NCBI GenBank assembly: GCA_036873755.1
Contig: JAVTVY010037228.1
Location: forward strand, 103,489 to 167,488
Reading direction: 5' to 3'
From: Hanleya hanleyi
Taxonomy: Eukaryota > Mollusca > Polyplacophora > Lepidopleurida > Hanleyidae
Length of the DNA stretch: 64,000 bases
Within the stretch, counting starts at the first letter, position 1. The number at the start of each line of letters is the position of its first letter. Positions 56,016 through 64,000 of the stretch are shown here, in pieces. Under the pieces are notes generated by a model, which saw nothing but the letters and a program-made list of their open reading frames with translations, did not search any database and had not been told where the DNA came from. A program made the position numbers and the translations under genes.

Positions 56016-56118
56016 CAGCCCAGCAGTACAGCACGAGGTCACCCATCCAAGTCTTGAAGTCGCTTAACTTCGGTGATTTTACGAGAACCGGTGTGTCCAA
56101 CGTGATATGCCGTATCAG
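56016..56118 (-). pseudogene. 5S rRNA-derived sequence
   Basis: On the minus strand it starts about TGATACGGCATATCACG and contains CACCGGTTCTCGTAAAATCA, CCGAAGTTAAGCG and ACTTGGATGGGTGACC, all diagnostic of eukaryotic 5S rRNA (CACCGGTTCTCGTCCGATCA, CCGAAGTTAAGC, ACTTGGATGGGTGACC). About 17 bases between GTTAAGC and ACTTGGATGG are missing and the 3' end is diverged, so it is a 5S pseudogene or the head of a 5S-derived SINE (SINE3 type). Confidence 0.85.
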
Positions 56119-57279
56119 GGAACCGTCAAAATTCAAAGTGAAACATACAGCCAAGGGTTCCCGATGGGCATGACATTGCACTCGCTGAGCCATCAATAAA
56201 TAATAATAAAATAATTATAAATCAAATTTTCAACAGAATTCGGTCAGCTCAGAACTTGCTGGTAACAATGACCTAATGCACGTTCATGCCAAAAATCAAG
56301 GTTCTAATGTCAACGGTTCTCGTGGATCTGGCCTGTGCTCGATTTGCTCCAGAGAGAGGTCTTAATTTTTGTTCAAAGAGCCATAAAATCCACAGGAGTT
56401 CAACTATAAATTAGATGAGAAGTCCAGTGCCATCTATCAAATGTCTTATTAAGAAGTAGTTCCATCAGGTTAGGCAGCAAAGGATCCGGTCAGAGTTTAT
56501 GATCTACACTGGGAGAGGACCAGCTAAGGTCAGCTAGATATAGGATATAGGCCAGTCACCACAGCTGCTCTCTGAATCTACATGTGCTACCAATTCGCTT
56601 GCTTGAATTCGAATATCTGGATAATGGAAATACAGCTAGCATTGTTAACAACTTTTCAGGATATAATGTACTGAAATGTATGGAGGAAGAATAACAATTT
56701 CATGACATGCTAATGCTTAATGTTGAGAAGTATATAAACGGACTGTGAATAAATTATTGATGTCAAACCTACACTATACAAGTATTGTCAATAAACTTAG
56801 CACATTCAACGCTTCCTCTATGGAAACTTCTAGTGCCAGCTTGTTCTAATGTTTGTGAGAGGATCAGTTTGGTTTACTTTCGCCGGGATCAACAGTGTTG
56901 ACGTACATATCTCGCCTAGTATAACATTTACTAGATCCTGTGTTATATGTGACGATTTTAATCAACGTCACAAAACATTGTTGTAGAAACTTATAAAACC
57001 GGGATATACCAACAAGCGCCTCCACTCAAAGTTTCCCAAATTTGGCGATACATATCGCAAGCTGATAGCAAAATACGAGCAAGATCTATGGCGTTACGTT
57101 TCGTATAACTTATGTCTAATCCCGCTTAACCCGAGGCTAGGGGCCGTATGAACCCATGCGCTTCCAGATCCGCATGGTGCTCATATGAACAGTCACAATG
57201 AAAGCGTGACTGAGATACATCAATCTCTAGATGACGAGTTTACAACGAATATTATGGATTAAGAATACCGATCAGCGAT

Positions 57280-57470
57280 ACGGATTTGATATTTTTGGAA
57301 CACCATTATGTCTTGCCGGCATCACTGAAAACTGGTGACCGCTTCTCTCTTGCAGGAAACCAGCCTTGTTTATGTATACTACATGTATGATTGTCTTTCT
57401 GAATTTGGTGCTATACTGTTATATGGAATATGAAATAGGTCTTCGGATTATGGACGCGGATATACTTTAA
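57280..57470 (+). repeat. Partial copy of the 4688-4880 Polinton sequence
   Basis: Shares ATTTTTGGAACACCATTATG-type text, ACCGCTTCTCTCTTGCAGGA, TTTGGTGCTATACTGTTATA and GGTCTTCGGATTATGGACGC with 4688-4880 in the same orientation. A short Polinton gene fragment. Confidence 0.75.
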
Positions 57471-57699
57471 TGGACGACGGCAGAATTATGAATGACGGAC
57501 CTGACGCTTGTAATTGGATAGCAGCCGTTTTCCTCAACAATTGCACACCAAAATGGAGAATTGTTTTGATCATGTCTATAATACCGGAACTCACTGTGTA
57601 GCTTATCATGTAGTCTTGTCTGATAAACACTTCAATCAAGTACCAAGTATTATCAGGTAGTGGCAAACCGTTTTTATTCGTTTTTAACAAAATATAAAT

Positions 57700-58920
57700 A
57701 CACTCAACCTCATATGCTGACTGTGTATCTTAAATTATTCTTAATTTCATCGGAAGCAAACTCATTTCATGGGTGAGATACACATACCGGTACTACCGAA
57801 ATGTAGTAGATTGGGGAATAATTTTTTCCAAATTTCAAATGCTATTGTTATGGTAAAATTTTTGGTATCAGTGCCTCATTATATCCCCGAGATAAAGATT
57901 TTTTTAAAGATGTGAAATATCCAGATGTTCCTCATATTTTCGTGTGTACGTTGAAAGATATTACGCCGACATTTCCATTAATATATATATTTTTTTTTTA
58001 TATATATTTTAGACACAGTAGTTATCATCAATTTAGACTAAGCTGTTTGACCGTTAAGTTTAGCCTGTGTGGAATATATACCTATAATATTTTTCAGATT
58101 TGTTCCTATTTGTCTTTACCGCTATGCGAAATCAGGACTTCTTGTAACGGTAAACACAGTAAAAGATACTTAACAGTAAAGACATTTCTATGGTTAACTG
58201 TTTTTAAATAGCATCTTGCTTTTTGCAACCACTGATATTATGGACTGTTTTATTGATCCTCGGATCATCTTGCCATTTCTGCATGAAACGGGTTTGCAGG
58301 TATGATTTTAACATATATTATACATGAACGGTAACGACACAAAAATAAAGGTATACATACGGACGTATACATCAAATACAACCGGGAATCTTATGATCGA
58401 CGTTCTCTTGTATGCGCTGAAACCTTCTCCGATCAATAATGGAAAACATCCTTTGCTAACTAATCACGTGATTATCGCGCTAGGGTCTCCTTTCAATGTG
58501 CTTTCAACACCAATAATACGTTCCGGTAACGGTGAAGACAACATTCATGGGACAGGGTAAAAACAAAAAAATAATTTTTATATATTTTTGGATTTAAGGT
58601 AAATATTACACATATAGTGTTATTTATAAGATAAATTTTGTATATACAGGCCAAAATTCTTTCTGGCATGCGCTATTTCGGCTAACGAAATTTCACTGAA
58701 AGTATTCATTTTTGACACCATATAAAATTGACAGTTTATCGGGGTAAACCATAAGAAAAATTAATCAAACATTATAATAAACTACAGTCCACTTTCGGTG
58801 GAATTACCCAAAGACTCTAAGAGTGGATTCATCTTCATGACCAATGCAGTAGCAGTGACTCATACTACTACTGTATGCTAGTGAAAGTGGTCCGCCTGCT
58901 CCGAAACAGAGAAAAAATAG
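57700..58920. other. No supported feature
   Basis: AT-rich DNA with short open frames lacking any recognised motif. Confidence 0.5.
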
Positions 58921-58929
58921 AGACCCGAA

Positions 58930-59195
58930 TGTCAGATGAGTATTTACTAATTTATTATGCAGTTTTTGTGAAGAAAATTACATAAATCAAAGATTTGAAA
59001 ATTTGGATAGAAAAATCGGCACAAAAATAGCTATTGGAAACAGTGGCATCATCATGACGGCCACATCTTGGATTTGTTTTTACACTTTCTGGCAGAGCTT
59101 CACCCAAGCGGTAGGTTTCAGCTTTATATATTTAGCCCCCATCCCCACCCTGAGGCTGCGATTACACGCCAAGTCACCCAGACCAGATACGGTTG
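58930..59195 (-). mobile_element. Decayed half of the TTAA MITE
   Basis: Matches the 34700-35028 half of the MITE: TTTGCAGTTTTTGTG-like start, GAAAAATCGGCACAAAAAT, GACGGCCACATCTTGGATTT, ACTTTCTGGCAGAGCTTCAC, then CCCAGACCAGATACGGTTGA. Strongly mutated, so older than copies A and B. Confidence 0.7.
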
Positions 59196-59989
59196 AAATC
59201 TTTACACATAAACTCCGTGAAAAATCCCACTTTCTGTTTCTCTCCATTTTAAAGATAACTGTGGTACTTGTGTAAGTGTATGTCGTATTCAAGATGACGA
59301 TGTGAAACCCGAAACGTAGTAAAGTTTCCCCCAATATTTTACTCTTATTCCGTCTTAGAGGATTCAAAGGCAGCTTTCTACAGTGGGAGAGGAATCTGCA
59401 CTTCCCCTTTTGACGCCAGAGATGACGTTAACAACGTCATACTTCGAGCGTCCTGCACCGTCTGCGGGACGTCGCGGCAATGCAGAGAATGGAACAATTT
59501 TGTAACAATGTTGTGTTGTGCCGTGGTTTATCGTTTATTCGAACATACCTCAGATGCCCCTCGACGAATGCTTCACTTTGATACCTCACTCGACTCCATC
59601 GGTCCACTAGGTCACAAAACGTCTATTTAGGTATTCCCGTATACATTAACATTGGAAGTCAACCCGTGGGACGGGATCGGCTATAAGCCGGTCATTTCGA
59701 TCCTGACGTCATCAGTATGTGCGCTGAGGATATGAATATTTATGAGCTGTATCTCTTGGCCTGTTGTGTCAACAGAAGTGGGTCACACGCACGTGTCGGA
59801 CAGTTGAATCATCCTCATCTTTCGTTTGGCGTTTCCTAACAAAGTTTTTATCTTTTTACATCCAAAACAACTTCAAAGAAGACAACCAAACTGTATGGCC
59901 ATACCCACAGGCCCGCAAAACAAGAGTTTTGGGGGGTGTGGGCGGAGGTATTAGGGTGAAGTGTCGAAATATGGGGTCTCTATATATAA

Positions 59990-60035
59990 CCCCATGCTTT
60001 ATATAAATCAATGTTGATTTATATAAAGCATGGGG
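59990..60035. repeat. Perfect palindrome, 22-bp arms, 2-bp centre
   Basis: Arms 59990-60011 and 60014-60035 are exact reverse complements (starting CCCCATGCTT, ending AAGCATGGGG) around TG. Flanked by a (G)n run on the right. Confidence 0.95.
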
Positions 60036-60869
60036 GGGGGGACGGGGTACAAAATGTAGGGGTCTGCCATGGGGCCCATGTCCCCACCTTTTCTGGAGTG
60101 GAATCAAGAAGACAATTAATATAGCTAATACTGTTCCATATGCATGAACACCATTCTGTTTTTTTCATTCTAAATATCTTAACGGTACACTGCAAGGTTT
60201 TAGCCCTCATAAATATTCAGTATGTTTCAACTGCTTGGGAAGTCCTTGAATTTGTATCTTAGTATTTGATCATGATGTTTTAGTATGTAAAACATGGAGT
60301 TGCCAGAATTGACAAAAACAGTTTCTGCATATATTTTTCAGGTCTGTCTATATACACTGTTTGGTAGAGATGTAGCTAAATAATTATAATTTAGCCTATA
60401 GCCCACATATATTCCAATAGCTTTCATCATAAAACATTCTTTAAGAAGCTGCCACTAATCCAAGGGATGAATCCCGACCCTTAGGGGCTCCTTCTAACCT
60501 AAAGCATGGCTCGCATCTCATAACCCCATAGAGTACGAAAGCTTATATGAATTCACTAATCAGGGATGACTAAAAAATTTTTGTGCCAGTGCTAATCCAG
60601 GGCAAAATTGAATTAAAAACTCAATGTCAATCCCAAACTTTGTATGTTTTATGACTGAAATACTAGGAGTTATGACAACAACTAAAGAAACCCATTATTT
60701 TATAAGACGGAGAAACAATATGACCTTCGTTAAAAATGGTTTGAAAATTTGAAAACATGCCAAAAACTGAAATGACCTATATTTGAGTAAAATACTCCCA
60801 TTTTGAACTTCTACTCCTCAGATATATGCCCCACCCGCTATCTCCTAAACTCAACATCACCCTATTAAC

Positions 60870-61070
60870 ACACCCGTACATAAGAACCTACCTGTAGTGT
60901 ACCCTCACTCACTTCCAGGTAGGTTCTTATGTAGTGAGTGAGGGTACAGATAGGTTCTTATGTACATACATGTATGTATATGTTACTGTAGTGAGTGAGG
61001 GTACAGGTAGGTTCTTGGGTACATACATGTTTGTATATGTAGTGAATGAGGGTACATTGCGATGCCTATT
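60870..61070 (+). repeat. GTAGTGAGTGAGGGTACAGG tandem repeat with hairpin start
   Basis: Units of GTAGTGAGTGAGGGTACAGG plus TAGGTTCTTATGTACATACA about 55-75 bp long. The first unit (60875-60912) is inverted (ACATAAGAACCTACCTGTAG), giving a hairpin. Confidence 0.75.
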
Positions 61071-62079
61071 GTACACACACGTGTACAATTTCAAACCTAA
61101 CAATCCTCACTATGAATGCCTATATTGTACACATATGTGTACATTCAGCAGAACTCCAAATAACGCTGTGAGCGGTCTAATCAACACAAATTATCAACAA
61201 AAGCACATAAACTTGTCAGAAAATGCTAATACTTCCCAGTCGTTATACCTGGAAATAATGTCAGGCATTATAGGGTTAAAACAGGTGAAGATAATGGTCC
61301 ATCCACCACAAAAAACATGATCATTATTCAGTAAATCAATATAAACAAGCAAGCAGTGAAACCTATGTAAGACACAGTGTAGAAGATTTCAGGTTCATCA
61401 TTTATTCATTTTTCCCAATGTTCATGCAATAACATTGAGCAACAGAAATGTGCTTTGAGTTTCTATATAGTACAAGTACTTATTTGAGAGAATTCATCGA
61501 TCTTTCTTAACAAAGTACATCCATACGAAAATGTGCGATATTGAACCTGAAATATAATAGTAACCGGGAAATAATTAAAGAAGATAGCAGGACTCTGGTT
61601 ACTGTGACTCCGGTTACAGTTTGTCCGGGGCTAAATGTTGAGACAAAACTTTACTCAAAACAGAGTATGCAACAATAGTAATATATGAACAAAGCTTTAT
61701 GATTATTCTAAATGTACATGTATTTGAATAATATGCTGCTTTCTATCATGTTTAGTTAAAAAAAAAGGACATGACCCCCAGACCACTATAGCTCAAATGA
61801 GATTTCTCTTTGAAACATTGATTAAACAAAGTACATCTATAGCAAAATATATATGCAATATTGAACTTGATATGGGACCAATTAAGTATTACTTACGCAA
61901 AAAAATTGAATTTTTCACCCCCTTTCCCCCTACCATATGCAAAATTTAACCCAGCATACATAGGAAAAAATCCACATTTTTAGACCCCCCTCCCCTCTCG
62001 CTGCGTACGTAATACTTGAATGCCCCTATATAGCAACAGGGAGATAGATAGCGTGAATCGGGTTACCATGACTCAGGTT

Positions 62080-62530
62080 ACAGTTTGTGACCTCATGACC
62101 CAGTGGCCATGTTTAATTTATGCGAAACCATCACAGATTTCTCGTTGCCAAGATATCTTTAAAATGACTCACCCTAGGCACACCAAACGTGCAGTGCACA
62201 TCCATATGCTTGTGACCCAGAATCCCATTGAATCTGGACCCGATAAGTTGGAAACTTTGGTGGCCATCTTTAATTTATGCTAAACCATTAATGTTGTGTA
62301 TCTTGAGTACCATTTCGCTGTTCATTGTGAATCTTGGTATAGATCATCGATGCATCAAGAAACTTCAAAGGAATGACCAAACCAGTTTCCCTTATTTGGT
62401 GAAATCCTTGGCGGCCATCTTTAATCCATGCAAAATCTTTAATGATGCATATCTCTGATACCATTTATGAAACTTGGTATACAGCATAAATGTATCAAGA
62501 TACTTGCTATGAATTTTCTCTGAGTGGCGG
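62080..62530 (+). repeat. ~150-bp degenerate tandem repeat
   Basis: GGCCATCTTTAATTTATGC and AAACCATTAATGTTG-type blocks recur near 62106, 62262 and 62412, followed by AACTTGGTATA..CAT..ATGTATCAAG. Confidence 0.6.
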
Positions 62531-63329
62531 GAAGGAGAACTATGATACATGGGTGGCGGAACGGCGGGGCAATAATTCCAGGACCGCTGATCACAGTATG
62601 CTAGAGTCGGGGCAATGTCACAGCGTCTGAATGTACGATTTCATGCTGGACGAGTTCGAGTTATATTGTTTTGCTGTACTAAACACCCCTGGCATTACGT
62701 AATTCAAGGTTTACAAAATATCTATACCACACCTTTTAACGATGTCCGCAGGTGGTAAATGAAAGTAATTAACATTTTGAATGTTGTTGCATTCATAATT
62801 GTGCAATATGAGAAAAAAAACAAAGAAAAAATACAGGTTGGTGTGCATTTTTTGGCTGTAGACAACGTTAATTGGACTGACCCATGCAATTTGATAACCC
62901 AGAAATCATAGAGAATAGCCCTAGTTTTGAAGCATATTCATGAAAAATTCATATAAATAGTATTTAACTTTTTCTTATATTCTAATTGTTCACAGATAAT
63001 AACAATGTCTATCAAAATTTTTCAAATTGGATGGATGTTGCATGGTGTGCAAAATTCTCAGCTAGAAGGCTTTTAAAGGAAATCCCTATCTCTTAACCTA
63101 GGAAAGGGAGATAACCCAATAGGAAAAACAAGCAAAGTGGCTGCCAAAGCCAAAAACCACCAGAGGACATCCAAGTAGGTGGTACACATTATGTGTAGTA
63201 TTTGAGATGTATGATGACTCCGTCAGTAAAATGAATTCAAACGGAACAATTCAACGTGATGTATGTGCAGCTCGATATACACATATACTCAAGAAAAACT
63301 TAATGCAAGCACATGTATCGCACCCAAAA

Positions 63330-64000
63330 GAATCCAAAGGCCTCGGGATTGAAATGACAGGCCTCAGAATTGAAATGACAGGCATCAGTATGACAGGTCT
63401 GCCTTATTCTGGCAAGATGTTAGGACAGGGTCTCCTCTTTGTGCTCATTATTCTTAGGTTGTACACCATGTCATAATTGAAGTGACAGGCCTCAGTATTG
63501 AAATGACAGGCCTGCTTTATATCTGGCAGGGTGTTATGTCAGGGTCTCATCATTGTGGTCATTATTCCTAGCTTGTACACCATATCATAATGAGGAATGA
63601 AAGGGCAGGCCTCTGGATTGAAATGAGAGGCCTGCCTAGATTCTGATAGGATGGTCTCACTTTTGTGGTCATTATTCCTAGGTTGTACACCATATCATAA
63701 TGAGGAATGAAATGACAGGCCTGCCTTATATCTGATAGGATGGTCTCACTTTTGTGGTCATTATTCCTAGGTTGTACACCATATCATAATGAGGAATGAA
63801 ATGACAGGCCTCTGGATTGAAATGACAGGCCTGCCTTATATGTGATAGGATGCTGACGGTCTCACTTTTGTGTCATTACATTCAGGTTGTACACCATATC
63901 ATAAATGAGGAATGAAATGACAGGCCTCAGGATTAAAATGACAGGCTCAGTATTGAAAATGACTGGCCCATTATATCTGATAGATGTTAGGGATGGTCTC
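63330..64000 (+). repeat. ~90-116 bp tandem repeat running off the window
   Basis: At least five units: GAAATGACAGGCCTCAGGAT, TGCCTTATATCTGATAGGAT, GGTCTCACTTTTGTGGTCAT, TATTCCTAGGTTGTACACCA, TATCATAATGAGGAATG. GTTGTACACC starts near 63458, 63574, 63681, 63770 and 63886. Confidence 0.85.

Overview
The window is nuclear DNA from an animal, most likely a marine mollusc (gastropod-like). The evidence is long introns with canonical GT/AG borders, animal-type transposons (Polinton/Maverick, foldback, TTAA-flanked and Mutator-like elements), a SINE-like tail ending in CACT repeats of a kind I associate with gastropod genomes, and many ACATGTA-rich microsatellites. Nothing bacterial is present. The mollusc assignment is an inference, not a proof.

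Host gene. One protein-coding gene can be assembled. It is a divergent glutamate-cysteine ligase catalytic subunit (GCLC-like), which catalyses the first step of glutathione synthesis, and it lies on the minus strand. Its first coding exon is at 53632-53784. It continues through 27988-28100, 22640-22759, 21456-21521, a candidate exon at 4088-4195, 3861-3919, 2792-2985 and a candidate at 1643-1694. Splice phases agree at every junction from exon 1 to exon 7. The C-terminal half of the protein lies beyond the left edge. Intron 1 is about 25.5 kb, intron 2 about 5.2 kb and intron 4 about 17.3 kb; nearly everything else from 1.6 to 53.6 kb is mobile or repetitive DNA inside these introns.

Layout. 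0.3-1.35 kb: ~145-bp tandem repeat. 1.6-4.2 kb: GCLC-like exons 8-5. 4.35-4.58 kb: hairpin with CTCF-, CRE-, E-box- and NRF1-like sites. 4.7-20.68 kb (intron 4): Polinton-derived complex, with an inverted gene fragment, a 3-kb ~158-175-bp tandem array, then three head-to-tail ~4.6-kb units carrying integrase, a small membrane ORF and truncated packaging-ATPase pieces. 21.4-22.8 kb: exons 4 and 3. 23.6-24.1 kb: TTAA-flanked MITE. 25.15-27.38 kb: 2.2-kb foldback element. 28 kb: exon 2. 28.1-53.6 kb (intron 1): Mutator-like foldback carrying a duplicated exon-like ORF, a second TTAA MITE, a degraded Polinton (35.5-38.2 kb), a complete non-autonomous Polinton with 6-bp target duplication (39189-48280), and a ~165-bp satellite that flips orientation at 51.06 kb. 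53.6 kb: exon 1. 53.8-64 kb: 5' flank with a 5S-rRNA-derived sequence, decayed MITE, a perfect 22-bp-arm palindrome and terminal minisatellites; I see no further gene there.

The Polinton parts belong together. The same tandem repeats sit inside the terminal inverted repeats of the 39-48 kb element and in the 4.6-kb units. The same small zinc-finger-like gene occurs in the 36-kb remnant and twice in the 39-48 kb element. The integrases keep long open frames but have lost catalytic acidic residues, so the family here looks non-autonomous.
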